This document shows positions 27,262-36,060 of a stretch of 64,000 nt of DNA, one piece after another. The notes beneath the pieces are model-generated. The model saw only the letters and a program-made list of their open reading frames with translations. It was not told the origin of the DNA and ran no database searches. Position numbers and translations under genes: made by a program. Numbering within the stretch: position 1 is the first letter of the stretch; the number at the start of each line of letters is the position of its first letter. The stretch lies in NCBI GenBank assembly GCA_033852165.1, contig JAWSUZ010000023.1, positions 96,012 to 160,011 on the forward strand. Reading direction: 5' to 3'. Source of the DNA: Agarilytica sp033852165 (GTDB taxonomy: Bacteria > Pseudomonadota > Gammaproteobacteria > Pseudomonadales > Cellvibrionaceae).

Positions 27262-29721
27262 ATGTCTATTGAGTTTTCACAAAGACTGTCTTTCACCCTA
27301 ACTCGCACAAGTCTGCTCGTTGTTCTAGCGGTCGGGTCACTTATTGCCGCACTGCAAGTCTATATCGATTACATCGATCAAAAAAAGCTCATAGAATCCC
27401 GAATGCAGTCAATCATTCAAGCCAGTACAATGCCGGTGAAGAGGGCTATATATGAACTGGATTCACATCTAGCTCAAGAAGTTGTTAACGGATTAAAGAA
27501 ATATAAGTTTCTGCATCACATTTCAATTATTGACGATAGCGGAAAAATCATGGCGATCCATGATCAGTCCATCCCCAAAACGGATACGATTTGGCTAACC
27601 CGATTGTTAAAAGGTTATTCCACAACCTATCGACACACTATCGCAGACACTATCGCAGACACATCAACACAATATAACGGTCAATTAGTTCTAAAACTAA
27701 GTAATGACAAAATTCTTGCTCCCATATACAAACGCAGCCTTTACATCTTTGCGACAGGTATAGCACGCACGTTAATACTGGCCATTATCTTAGCCTTGGT
27801 ATATCACCGCTTATTAACTCGCCCACTCGTTGAGATTTCGCGAAATTTTTCCTCTCTGAATCTAGACTCACAAACAACAATTGACCTTTCGGCCGCAAGG
27901 CTCACCCCAATCAAAAATCATGAGCGTAATGAACTCGGGCATATCGTTGATTCCGCAAACGATTTATTGTCGATATTAGATAAACGAGAAAAAGCCTTGG
28001 AGCAAAGCGAGAAGCAACTTCGCATCATTCTCAATGCTAGCCCAAACCAAGTATTCGCCTTAAATAAAGAAGGCGACTTTGTTTTTTTAAATACTGCAAC
28101 CGCAAACTTTTACCAAAATACCGTACAAAACTTAACAGGAAATAATTTTTACAACACACATAAAAAAAACGATGAGCAAGAAGCCCATGTGTTTTTCCAA
28201 CACATCGAAAGAGCAGAAACAGTATCAACGGAAACCGATATTTCAGAGTTAAAACTTAAAGACGCTGAAGGAGAAGATCATATTCTCCACATATCACTAA
28301 TCCCCTATACGCTTGACAAAGAGAAATGCATTCTCGTTATTGCAAATGATGTGACCGCTCGTATTGAAGCAGAAAACAAAGTAGAACGTCTCGCTTATTT
28401 CGACACCCTCACACAGCTACCCAATCGCCACCATATTCAGAAGCGACTACTAGAAGATATTCGCGCATCCGAAAAAAAGGGAACCTATGGCGCGCTACTG
28501 TTCATCGATATCGACGATTTTAAACGAATTAACGACAGTTTTGGCCACTCTACTGGCGACGCGTTATTACTGAAGCTTTCAAACCGTATGCAGTCGCAGA
28601 TTCGAAAATCAGAAACACTGGCGCGCCTAGGCGGAGATGAATTTATCGTCAGCGTTCCAAATATCGCCTCAAGTCGTGAACGCACTCAAGCCCTCGCCTC
28701 AAATTTGGCGGAACGTATTCTCCGAAATATTCGAAAGCCTCTACGTATCGGAGAACACGAGCTAGAAGTCTCCGCCAGTATCGGCCTCACGCTCTACCCC
28801 CAAGCGAATCAAGATCTCGACAAGCTCCTTAGCGCAGCAGATACCGCCATGTATCAAGCAAAAGCGCAGGGACGAGATCGCTACCTTATTTTCGACCCTA
28901 CAATGACCGAAGAAGCCAACCGCCTGGTGAAACTGGAATCGGATATTCGAAAAGCTATAAGCGAACAACAATTCACATTTTATTTACAACCGCTACTCAA
29001 CTCCTCAACTCGGGAAATGATCGGAGCTGAAGCCCTACTTCGCTGGCATCACCCAGAAAGAGGCCAGCTTTTCCCGGATGAATTCATAGAGTTTTTAGAA
29101 AACTCTCCCATGATCAGTAAAGTTGGCGAACTCATTCTTGATAAAGTCTGCGCATTTATCGCCTCATGCAAAAACCGCAATATGATAGAGCCGACGACTC
29201 GAATCGCCGTCAATATCAGTGCCCGTGAATTTTACCAACCAAACTTTGTTAGCATCGTCACTGACTCCCTGTATAAATACGGCCTCGATGGAAGCTGCCT
29301 AGAGCTAGAGATCACCGAAGGAGCCGCACTTAAACACATCGACCAATCCATCGAAAAAATGCATCAACTTAAAGACCTAGGGATTAAATTCGCTCTCGAC
29401 GACTTCGGCACGGGATACAGCTCTCTCAGCTATTTAAAACAACTTCCCGTCGATAAAATTAAAATCGACAAATCCTTTATCAAAGGAATCACCTACGACA
29501 AACAGGACGCGATGCTGGTATCAGCCATCATCGCCATAGCAGATACACTTGAGCTCGATGTCGTTGCTGAAGGGGTAGAAACAGAAGCTCAAGCCACATG
29601 GTTACACCACCACGGCGAAATTCAGCTGCAGGGCTTTTTATTCGATAAAGCCATGCCGCAAGCCGATTTTGAAGAAGCCTACCTCACAGAGACCTCACCT
29701 CTCGAACTTTCGATCCAGTGA
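27262..29721 (+). CDS. Membrane PAS-GGDEF-EAL bifunctional c-di-GMP protein
   Basis: An 819-aa protein with two membrane segments (about residues 13-35 and 163-185) flanking a periplasmic sensor region, a HAMP-like linker, a PAS domain (about 250-370), GGDEF (G457 G458 D459 E460 F461) and EAL (E590 A591 L592). Catalytic motifs RLGGDEF, EALLRW, EITEG and DDFGTGYSSL are intact, so both synthesis and breakdown of c-di-GMP look possible. The inhibitory site upstream of GGDEF reads RKSE rather than RxxD. A 12-bp tandem duplication (27637-27660) in the periplasmic part encodes IADTIADT. It is separate from nth by 153 bp. Confidence 0.93.
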   Translation: MSIEFSQRLSFTLTRTSLLVVLAVGSLIAALQVYIDYIDQKKLIESRMQSIIQASTMPVKRAIYELDSHLAQEVVNGLKKYKFLHHISIIDDSGKIMAIHDQSIPKTDTIWLTRLLKGYSTTYRHTIADTIADTSTQYNGQLVLKLSNDKILAPIYKRSLYIFATGIARTLILAIILALVYHRLLTRPLVEISRNFSSLNLDSQTTIDLSAARLTPIKNHERNELGHIVDSANDLLSILDKREKALEQSEKQLRIILNASPNQVFALNKEGDFVFLNTATANFYQNTVQNLTGNNFYNTHKKNDEQEAHVFFQHIERAETVSTETDISELKLKDAEGEDHILHISLIPYTLDKEKCILVIANDVTARIEAENKVERLAYFDTLTQLPNRHHIQKRLLEDIRASEKKGTYGALLFIDIDDFKRINDSFGHSTGDALLLKLSNRMQSQIRKSETLARLGGDEFIVSVPNIASSRERTQALASNLAERILRNIRKPLRIGEHELEVSASIGLTLYPQANQDLDKLLSAADTAMYQAKAQGRDRYLIFDPTMTEEANRLVKLESDIRKAISEQQFTFYLQPLLNSSTREMIGAEALLRWHHPERGQLFPDEFIEFLENSPMISKVGELILDKVCAFIASCKNRNMIEPTTRIAVNISAREFYQPNFVSIVTDSLYKYGLDGSCLELEITEGAALKHIDQSIEKMHQLKDLGIKFALDDFGTGYSSLSYLKQLPVDKIKIDKSFIKGITYDKQDAMLVSAIIAIADTLELDVVAEGVETEAQATWLHHHGEIQLQGFLFDKAMPQADFEEAYLTETSPLELSIQ

Positions 29722-29778
29722 TATGATCCCTGGTCTCTGGTAGACTTGCCGCCCGTTATTCCACATCAAAATACAATC

Positions 29779-30135
29779 ATGACTACGCTCTACGGTATCA
29801 AAAACTGTGACACCGTCCGCAAAGCACGCCGCTGGCTGGACGATAACAACCACGATCACACCTTTCTCGACTTTCGAGTCGATGGGCTGGAGATGAAGAC
29901 CCTACAATCTTTCGCCACGCAAATCGAAAAAGATGTACTGGTCAACAAGCGCAGCACGACGTGGAAACAATTGTCAGACAGCCAAAAAGCCCTGTTTGAT
30001 GGCGAATCGCTCGGCACAGAAGCCCTCGAAACACTGCTGAATAACCCTACATTGTTAAAACGCCCCGTATTACTGACCGGCAAAGACATCTTTGTTGGTT
30101 TCAAACCCGAACGCTATACCGAAATATTTGCATAA
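29779..30135 (+). CDS. ArsC/Spx-like reductase family protein (YffB-like)
   Basis: A 118-aa thioredoxin-fold protein starting MTTLYGIKNCDTVRKARRWL, with a single active-region Cys, and containing LLNNPTLLKRPVLL, a hallmark of the ArsC/Spx superfamily. E. coli YffB next to dapE is the closest match by context. A longer frame using TTG at 29746 exists, but the ATG at 29779 gives the family N-terminus. It sits 21 bp before dapD. It is unlikely to be an arsenate reductase, because no ars genes are nearby; the function of this subgroup is uncertain. Confidence 0.85.
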   Translation: MTTLYGIKNCDTVRKARRWLDDNNHDHTFLDFRVDGLEMKTLQSFATQIEKDVLVNKRSTTWKQLSDSQKALFDGESLGTEALETLLNNPTLLKRPVLLTGKDIFVGFKPERYTEIFA

Positions 30136-30156
30136 TTTGCACAATAAGGACCGAAC

Positions 30157-31182
30157 ATGACACAGCTATACAGTCTCGCCATCGGCGTAGGAACACAAAA
30201 CAGTCAAGGCCAATGGCTAGAGATCTTTTACCCTGCCCCAGAGCTAAGCCCAGAAGAAGGTCTTAGTAACAATATCGCGGAAGCAATTGGTTATACCGGC
30301 GGCAACCAAGCTATAGAACTCGATCAAGGCATGTTATTTACTTTGCGAGCGAAGCTCACCGACAGCCCAATAGCAGAACTACTGAACCAGCTTTCAACGA
30401 GTAAACGCCCTATTGTTGCGACCTTACTTGAAACCGATGACGCACCGTCATCTGTGCCAGAGGCCTATCTTAAATTACAGTTGATATCACACCGATTGGT
30501 TAAGCCTCATGAAACCAACATCACCGGAGTTTTTGGGGTTCTTCCCAATGTAGCCTGGACCAGCGAAGGCGCTATCGATCTAGACGAACTCAATGCCCGA
30601 CAGCTACAAGCTCGACTGGAAGGCAGAATGTTATCAGTCGATTGCGTCGATAAATTTCCTAAAATGACTAACTATGTTGTTCCTAAAGGTGTTCGCATCG
30701 CACACACCGCACGCGTGCGCTTAGGTGCATACCTTGGTGAAGGCACCACCATCATGCATGAAGGCTTTGTGAACTTTAACGCTGGCACACTAGGCACAAG
30801 CATGGTCGAAGGCCGCATCTCTGCAGGCGTGGTCATCGGCGACGGTTCCGATCTTGGTGGCGGTTGCTCAACGATGGGCACCCTTTCTGGTGGTGGAGAC
30901 ATTGTCATTTCCGTCGGGAAAAACTGTTTACTTGGAGCCAACTCGGGAATCGGCATCCCTCTCGGCGACCGCAACACGGTAGAAGCCGGTCTATACATAA
31001 CAGCGGGCACTAAAATCGCAGTATTAGATGATCAAAACCAAGTCGTAGACACGGTTAAAGCTCGCGACCTTGCGGGGAAAACTGACCTTCTGTTTCGTCG
31101 CAATTCCCAAAGTGGAGCCGTCGAATGCAAAACCAACAAAAGTGCCGTTGCACTTAACGAAGAGCTGCACGCGAATAACTAA
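30157..31182 (+). CDS. dapD: 2,3,4,5-tetrahydropyridine-2,6-dicarboxylate N-succinyltransferase (long type)
   Basis: DapD succinylates tetrahydrodipicolinate in the lysine/DAP pathway. The 341-aa protein is of the longer Pseudomonas/actinobacterial type rather than the 274-aa enterobacterial type. A left-handed beta-helix (about 175-290) includes GEGTTIMHEGFVNFNAGTLG, GGGCSTMGTLSGGG and the active-site GANSGIGIPLGD. Its stop overlaps the dapE start by one base, so it is an operon with dapE. Confidence 0.95.
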   Translation: MTQLYSLAIGVGTQNSQGQWLEIFYPAPELSPEEGLSNNIAEAIGYTGGNQAIELDQGMLFTLRAKLTDSPIAELLNQLSTSKRPIVATLLETDDAPSSVPEAYLKLQLISHRLVKPHETNITGVFGVLPNVAWTSEGAIDLDELNARQLQARLEGRMLSVDCVDKFPKMTNYVVPKGVRIAHTARVRLGAYLGEGTTIMHEGFVNFNAGTLGTSMVEGRISAGVVIGDGSDLGGGCSTMGTLSGGGDIVISVGKNCLLGANSGIGIPLGDRNTVEAGLYITAGTKIAVLDDQNQVVDTVKARDLAGKTDLLFRRNSQSGAVECKTNKSAVALNEELHANN

Positions 31183-32345
31183 TGACTGAAACAACATCCC
31201 AAGCAAACACCGACTCATGCCCCACGATCAAACTCGCCTGCGATTTGATCGCGCGCAAGTCGGTCACTCCCGAAGACGCCGACTGCCAAGTATTGATGAC
31301 GGATCGTTTAGAAGCCATCGGCTTCAACGTGACGCATCTTCGTTTCGGCGACGTTGATAACTTCTGGGCCGTACACGGCGACAGCGGTCCTATTTTGGCT
31401 TTCGCCGGACATACCGATGTTGTGCCGGAAGGCGACGAAAGCCAATGGCAACGCCCACCATACAGCCCCACCATCGAAGACGGTATATTATACGGACGCG
31501 GAGCTGCAGATATGAAAGGTAGCCTCGCCGCCATGATCACGGCCTGTGAGCGCTTTTTAGAAAACCATCAAAACCACAGTGGCCGCATTGCTTTTCTGAT
31601 TACCAGTGACGAAGAAGGTATCGCCAAAAACGGTACTGTGAAAGTCATCGAATGGTTAGAAGAACGCAACGAAAAAATGACGTGGTGCTTGGTTGGAGAA
31701 CCTTCGAGTACAAGCGAAGTTGGCGATGTTATTAAAAACGGACGACGTGGCTCATTGGGCGCAGAATTAACCGTTAAAGGTAAGCAAGGCCACGTGGCCT
31801 ACCCACACCTTGCCGCCAACCCCATTCACCTTGCCGCTCCAGCTTTGACAGAATTAGTAGAAACTGAATGGGACAAAGGTAACGACTTTTTCCCCGCCAC
31901 TAGCTTTCAGATTTCAAACTTCAATAGCGGCACTGGCGTAACCAACGTCATCCCTGGCGAAGCCCATATTGTATTTAACTTCCGCTTTTCAACTGAAGTC
32001 ACGCACGAACAGTTACAAGAACGCGCAGAAGCAATATTAGACAAACACAATCTGAACTACGATTTAGCATGGCACCTTTCGGGCTTGCCGTTCTTAACCT
32101 CAGAAGGAAAATTAGTTGAAGCCGCCGTCTCGTCGATTAAAAAAGTCTGCCAACGCGACACCGAATTATCCACCGCTGGCGGAACCTCTGACGGTCGCTT
32201 CATTGCGCCTACTGGTGCACAGGTATTAGAGCTTGGTCCTGTTAACGCAACCATTCACCAAGTCGATGAATGCGTGAAAGCCGAAGACCTGACAACCCTC
32301 AGTAAAATTTACGAAAACATACTGGTAGAACTGCTTCATGAGTGA
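31182..32345 (+). CDS. dapE: Succinyl-diaminopimelate desuccinylase
   Basis: DapE is a di-zinc M20 peptidase-fold enzyme that removes succinate from N-succinyl-LL-DAP. The 387-aa protein has the metal motif FAGHTDVVPEGD, YGRGAADMKGSLA, TSDEEGIAKNGT (catalytic Glu) and STAGGTSDGRF. It overlaps dapD by 1 bp and moaC by 8 bp. Confidence 0.96.
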   Translation: MTETTSQANTDSCPTIKLACDLIARKSVTPEDADCQVLMTDRLEAIGFNVTHLRFGDVDNFWAVHGDSGPILAFAGHTDVVPEGDESQWQRPPYSPTIEDGILYGRGAADMKGSLAAMITACERFLENHQNHSGRIAFLITSDEEGIAKNGTVKVIEWLEERNEKMTWCLVGEPSSTSEVGDVIKNGRRGSLGAELTVKGKQGHVAYPHLAANPIHLAAPALTELVETEWDKGNDFFPATSFQISNFNSGTGVTNVIPGEAHIVFNFRFSTEVTHEQLQERAEAILDKHNLNYDLAWHLSGLPFLTSEGKLVEAAVSSIKKVCQRDTELSTAGGTSDGRFIAPTGAQVLELGPVNATIHQVDECVKAEDLTTLSKIYENILVELLHE

Positions 32346-32820
32346 CTCCCTTACCCACATTAACGACAAGGGCGAAGCCCACATGGTGAACGTTGGCGAC
32401 AAAATTGTCACCAAACGTTCGGCTACCGCACGAAGCTATGTGGACATGAAAAGCTCAACCCTATCCATGATTACAGAAGGAAAGCATAAGAAAGGCGATG
32501 TCTTTGCCGTCGCCAGAATTGCTGGTATCCAAGCCGCAAAAAAATGCTCCGACCTCATCCCTCTCTGTCACCCGCTTAACCTGACCCATATTCATGTGGA
32601 TATCAGCGCGGAGCCAGAACACAACCGCGTTAAAATCGAATGCACTTGCGAGCTAGACGCCAAAACGGGTGTTGAAATGGAAGCTCTCACCGCCGCATCG
32701 ATCAGCGCACTGACTATCTACGACATGTGCAAAGCCGTAGACAAAGGCATGATCATAAACGCAACTCAACTGCTTCTAAAAACCGGCGGACAATCAGGGG
32801 ATTGGAAAAATGAAGAATGA
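32338..32820 (+). CDS. moaC: Cyclic pyranopterin monophosphate synthase MoaC
   Basis: MoaC works with MoaA in the first step of molybdenum cofactor synthesis. The 160-aa protein matches the family: LTHINDKGEAHMVNVGDK, KKCSDLIPLCHPLNLTH, GVEMEALTAASISALTIYDMCKA and the conserved Lys in KTGGQSG. It overlaps dapE by 8 bp and moaD by 11 bp. moaA and moaB are not in the window. Confidence 0.96.
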   Translation: MSDSLTHINDKGEAHMVNVGDKIVTKRSATARSYVDMKSSTLSMITEGKHKKGDVFAVARIAGIQAAKKCSDLIPLCHPLNLTHIHVDISAEPEHNRVKIECTCELDAKTGVEMEALTAASISALTIYDMCKAVDKGMIINATQLLLKTGGQSGDWKNEE

Positions 32821-33067
32821 GATTAACATTCTTTATTTTGCATCTTTAGCCGAATCGCTCAACCGCGACGACGAAAAATTCGAGTTAAAATCAGAGTCTC
32901 TGAACAGCTTACAACTTAAGAAAGAACTCGCTACTCGCGGCCAGGAATGGGAAGTTCTACTCGATCCTTCCACACGCAGCTCTGTAAATCTAGTCATAGC
33001 GAACGATGACACAGAAATTAAGCCCGGTGATGAAGTCGCTTTTTTTCCACCAGTGACCGGCGGATAA
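32810..33067 (+). CDS. moaD: Molybdopterin synthase sulphur carrier subunit MoaD
   Basis: An 85-aa ubiquitin-fold protein ending in VTGG, the double-glycine tail that is thiocarboxylated and passes sulphur to the MoaE active site. DEVAFFPPVTGG is the usual MoaD C-terminus. It overlaps moaC and is followed by moaE. Confidence 0.93.
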   Translation: MKNEINILYFASLAESLNRDDEKFELKSESLNSLQLKKELATRGQEWEVLLDPSTRSSVNLVIANDDTEIKPGDEVAFFPPVTGG

Positions 33068-33114
33068 TTGCTCTATAATTTAAACACACTTCAAAAAAGC
33101 TCGTACCACAATAG

Positions 33115-33546
33115 ATGATTACCATCCAAGAACACGACTTTGACGTCGCACATGAATATCAAAACCTGCTGCAAAAAAACGTGACGGGTGGCGTCGTTAT
33201 ATTTTCGGGGCTTGTTCGCGACTTTTCAGAACACCATGATCACCTCACCATCCAGCACTACCCCAACATGACGGAGAAAGTGCTCGAAAAAATCGAAGCC
33301 GAAGCGCACCAACGCTGGCCTCTGTTAGAGACTCGCATTATCCATCGAGTGGGTAAACTTTCGGTTAACGATCAAATTGTCTTTGTCGGCGTAAGCTCCG
33401 CACACCGTAAAGCCGCATTTTTAGCATGTGAATACATGATCGACATTCTCAAAACCCAGGCGCCCTTTTGGAAAAAAGAAGGCGGTGAATGGGTCGAGGC
33501 AAAAGACTCCGATAACGACGTTGCAGACGCATGGCTAACAAAATAA
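33115..33546 (+). CDS. moaE: Molybdopterin synthase catalytic subunit MoaE
   Basis: MoaE converts precursor Z (cPMP) to molybdopterin using MoaD-carried sulphur. The 143-aa protein has GGVVIFSGLVRD, the HRVGKLSVND segment, AHRKAAFLACEYMIDILK and PFWKKE with the catalytic lysines. It follows moaD by 47 bp and overlaps the next gene by 16 bp. Confidence 0.95.
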   Translation: MITIQEHDFDVAHEYQNLLQKNVTGGVVIFSGLVRDFSEHHDHLTIQHYPNMTEKVLEKIEAEAHQRWPLLETRIIHRVGKLSVNDQIVFVGVSSAHRKAAFLACEYMIDILKTQAPFWKKEGGEWVEAKDSDNDVADAWLTK

Positions 33547-33866
33547 GTAGCCCGTCACAATCAGCCCCAAAAGGCTTATCACTTAAGCGCCTTTCCCTAT
33601 TTTTTCAAGCTCTCAAAAAAATGCTGTACATTCATTACAGCGCCCCACTCTCTGAAATCTTCCATAAATTTCGCAATGGGCTTATTTACTTCACCGTCGG
33701 CTTTATGCTTGTCTTTTTCACCAATCTATATGCAGAAGAATCGTTACAACAAGAGCTAATGGTATTGGCCGGTGTATGCATGATCGCCATCGGGTTTACT
33801 ATTGCAATGCTGGCACAAATACGCATGATCATCACACGCTTCGTTAAGTTCTTTACCAGCAAATAA
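33531..33866 (+). CDS. Small inner-membrane protein of unknown function
   Basis: A 111-aa protein with a basic N-terminus of about 50 residues and two hydrophobic segments (about 51-66 and 75-97), separated by a short acidic turn (LYAEESLQQE). It overlaps the moaE end by 16 bp, so it is translationally coupled to the molybdopterin genes, but no family was recognised. Its role in cofactor synthesis is unproven. Confidence 0.55.
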   Translation: MANKISSPSQSAPKGLSLKRLSLFFQALKKMLYIHYSAPLSEIFHKFRNGLIYFTVGFMLVFFTNLYAEESLQQELMVLAGVCMIAIGFTIAMLAQIRMIITRFVKFFTSK

Positions 33867-33901
33867 CGCTATCACATCATTTAAATCGACGAACAAAACT
33901 G

Positions 33902-33960
33902 GCTAGTGCTCATCCATAAATCGGTGCCTACTACGAACTAATTTATGGATGAGCACTAGC
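33902..33960. repeat. Perfect 20-bp inverted repeat between convergent genes
   Basis: Left arm 33902-33921 and right arm 33941-33960 are exact reverse complements (ATTTATGGATGAGCACTAGC as right arm) around a 19-bp spacer. The right arm ends on the first base of the rsmJ stop codon complement. It could be a bidirectional terminator for the convergent neighbours, but the stem is not GC-rich and no T-tract follows on either side. Confidence 0.75.
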
Positions 33961-34766
33961 TAAACAGGCAACGCTTTTTTGGTGTAAATATCGAAACGAG
34001 AGGATTTCCCTTCCAAACGATAAGCCGGTTTAGTGCCCGCTAAATCGGGGGCTATACGGGGCCGCTTAACCACAACTCGGTATTCTGCATTTCCTATCGC
34101 TGGGGCCAACAAAGCATCGGCATCAAGGTCACTACCAACCACTTCGTGAAACACACGCATTTCTTTTTTTACCAAGGCGCTTTTTTTTCGTTCGGGAAAC
34201 ATAGGGTCCAAATAAACGACATCAAAACTTTCTTGTTTTTCGCTCATGAATTCGGTGCTATCAAGCTCAATCAGTTTCATTCGCTGCAGAATATCCATCA
34301 GAACTTCGTCAGCATTTTCTTCGGCAAAAAACCGGGCTTGCTTCAAGCCTTCGGATAGTAAGGCATGAACAATCGGCGATCGCTCTAGTAAGGTTAGCGT
34401 AGCCCCTAAAGAGGCAAGAACAAATGCGTCTTTCCCCAACCCTGCAGTCGCATCAAGAACATTTGGCAAGAAACCTTTAGACAAGCCAACGGCTTTTGCG
34501 ATTTGTTGACCTTTCCCTCCTCCAAACTGTCTGCGATGTGCAACACTGCCGCTCGCAAAGTCAGCTTCAACACGTAGGTTTTGTTTTTCTTTTGTGGAGG
34601 TCAAATAAATGGTTTTAGAGGTAAAGACCAAAACATAAGAATCAGGTAGATTTTTTTCATCACCTTCTTGAAGGTAACCTTCAAATGCATACCCATGCCT
34701 ATCAGCGAAGGATTTGGCTTCATCCTCTCGAACCACACCACTGAATACCACTTTAATGTCGGTCAT
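33960..34766 (-). CDS. rsmJ: 16S rRNA (guanine1516-N2)-methyltransferase
   Basis: RsmJ methylates G1516 of 16S rRNA using S-adenosylmethionine. The 268-aa protein has the family segments VAHRRQFGGGKGQQIAKAVG, VLDATAGLGKDAFVLASLG (SAM-binding glycine loop), LLERSPIVHALL, and VVYLDPMFPERKKSALVKKE with the catalytic DPMFP. It is on the minus strand and converges on the moa operon. Confidence 0.94.
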   Translation of the reverse strand: MTDIKVVFSGVVREDEAKSFADRHGYAFEGYLQEGDEKNLPDSYVLVFTSKTIYLTSTKEKQNLRVEADFASGSVAHRRQFGGGKGQQIAKAVGLSKGFLPNVLDATAGLGKDAFVLASLGATLTLLERSPIVHALLSEGLKQARFFAEENADEVLMDILQRMKLIELDSTEFMSEKQESFDVVYLDPMFPERKKSALVKKEMRVFHEVVGSDLDADALLAPAIGNAEYRVVVKRPRIAPDLAGTKPAYRLEGKSSRFDIYTKKALPV

Positions 34767-34904
34767 GATGGTTTGTTATTTACCTTGGAGTACTTTTCAG
34801 TTTTCGAAAAATTAGAGCTGAAAACATTATGATCGATTGAGTGTTTTTTTTCCAACTAATAGACCATCTAGTTTCGCACAAACCATAACCAGAACAAAGT
34901 CCGC

Positions 34905-35063
34905 CAGAGCACTTGGCGAAGTGGGTTCAAGACACGCCGTAAATACATTCCTGTAGGCTCTCGGCTCTGGCTTCCTGCTTCGCTCTAACGACCACATCCC
35001 TATGGTCGTGCACCGCCATCCTTGGCGGAGCAAGGTCTTGAACCCACTTCCCCAAGCCCTCTA
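34905..35063 (+). repeat. MITE-like palindromic element, copy A
   Basis: About 159 bp with 29-bp terminal inverted repeats carrying about four mismatches; the inner 15 bp (AAGTGGGTTCAAGAC, 34919-34933 and 35035-35049) are perfect. Inside are two more hairpins: ACGACCA/TGGTCGT (34988-35009) and CCGCCA/TGGCGG (35013-35028). A core 34941-34960 is shared with copy B at 18 of 20 bases. No coding capacity. Confidence 0.75.
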
Positions 35064-35181
35064 GCTACGTGCGGGCATTAACCTCCGCCAATAGGTATTT
35101 TAAACCTCGAGATTTTTCTACCCCAACAAAAACCAACACCATAAAATTCAAAACTCAACTTTCATCTTTTAACAATGGTGA

Positions 35182-35316
35182 AAGCTTGTTCTGAGATTGG
35201 GTATGCAGGGACCGTCTAATACCATGGATGGTATTAGCGAGCCTACAGGGACGTATTTAGAGCCTGCCCCGCGAGCAAGGCGAGTGCTTTGGGTACGGCG
35301 TGTCTTAGAACAGCTT
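35182..35316 (-). repeat. MITE-like palindromic element, copy B (inverted)
   Basis: About 135 bp in opposite orientation to copy A. It is bounded by imperfect inverted repeats (AAGCTTGTTCTGAGA at 35182-35196 and TCTTAGAACAGCTT at 35303-35316). It contains a perfect 10-bp palindrome CTAATACCAT/ATGGTATTAG (35216-35237). It shares AGACACGCCGTA and the 20-base core (35239-35258) with copy A, and has a 33-bp segment between them that copy A lacks. Confidence 0.7.
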
Positions 35317-35415
35317 CCCTGAATATCAAATCGTTCCAGAAATACTCCGCAAAAACAAAAAATGCGCCTCCGTAAGAAAGCGCCAAAAGAGCACAACAAA
35401 ATTCAGCTTAGGAAT

Positions 35416-36030
35416 CTAATCTTCCATATTAAAAACAATTCTATGAGTCATCCCCTCATACCGCTGCGCCACACCATCCTCCATCTTAGGCTGATACCGC
35501 CAGCGCTTAACCGCAGCCAAAGCAGACTTTTCAAATACCCCCTCAGGACTTGCACCCGTGACAGAAATGTTCTGTGTCACACCAATCACAGAAATATCAA
35601 AACGCACATCCACGTAGCCTTCAATCCCCCGTTGAACCGCTCGGTTTGGATACTTAGGGGTAGTTAAATATTGGGCTATAGGAACACCACTAAAACCTAT
35701 ATTGACACCCGGTCCAAAATCCTGACTCGTTGGAGTAAAAGCAATATTAACTCCCCCCTCAGGTAATTCCTCCTCGCCCAAATCAGGAATCGCTGGCGGC
35801 TCTACAACATCCTCTTTTTCGACCTTCTTAATTGTTTGGTGCGTAACCAAAGGAACATCTTTATAAACAGGATCAATAATCGTTAACCTCGGGGCATCAT
35901 CCGGGGCCTCCATATCAATAAAAACAAGTTTTTCCATCACCACCAAAAGAAACAAAGTGATCATTACGGCCAGAGGAACCGCAGCCATCCATCGGGAAAT
36001 AACTGGTTGATTTTCTACATACGTTTGCAT
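35416..36030 (-). CDS. TonB-family energy transducer
   Basis: A 204-aa protein with one N-terminal membrane anchor (about residues 14-36), an acidic and proline-containing linker, and a C-terminal TonB domain (about 118-204) with TPKYPNRAVQRGIEGYVDVRF, the YP and GIEG signatures. TonB proteins carry proton-motive energy from ExbBD to outer-membrane receptors. No exbB/exbD is beside it. It is the third gene of the BlaI-M56-TonB unit, 30 bp after the M56 gene. The N-terminus lacks a typical Pro-Lys-rich stretch, so it is a shorter TonB-like form. Confidence 0.85.
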   Translation of the reverse strand: MQTYVENQPVISRWMAAVPLAVMITLFLLVVMEKLVFIDMEAPDDAPRLTIIDPVYKDVPLVTHQTIKKVEKEDVVEPPAIPDLGEEELPEGGVNIAFTPTSQDFGPGVNIGFSGVPIAQYLTTPKYPNRAVQRGIEGYVDVRFDISVIGVTQNISVTGASPEGVFEKSALAAVKRWRYQPKMEDGVAQRYEGMTHRIVFNMED

Positions 36031-36060
36031 AACTGAACCCTTTTAAAATAACCTCAGAAC

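Larger units (their letters stand above)
34767..35415. other. Repeat-bearing gene-free region, 649 bp
   Basis: This spacer between rsmJ and the tonB-like gene holds two related, oppositely oriented repeat elements (34905-35063 and 35182-35316), each bounded by its own inverted repeats and containing small hairpins. Small open frames in it are made of repeat sequence. No gene is supported. Confidence 0.6.

Noticed and set aside
27637..27660. 12-bp tandem duplication as a phase-variable repeat
   Set aside because: Only two units, in frame; it adds four residues to a periplasmic loop and gives no basis for on/off switching.
34895..35065. Integron attC site or tRNA-like structure in repeat copy A
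   Set aside because: No integrase core sites of the RYYYAAC/GTTRRRY type in the proper arrangement, no integrase gene and no tRNA cloverleaf with T-loop sequence.
35169..35399. Minus-strand open frame of 76 codons in the repeat region
   Set aside because: It is made of the palindromic repeat copy B and flanking DNA; no recognised domain.
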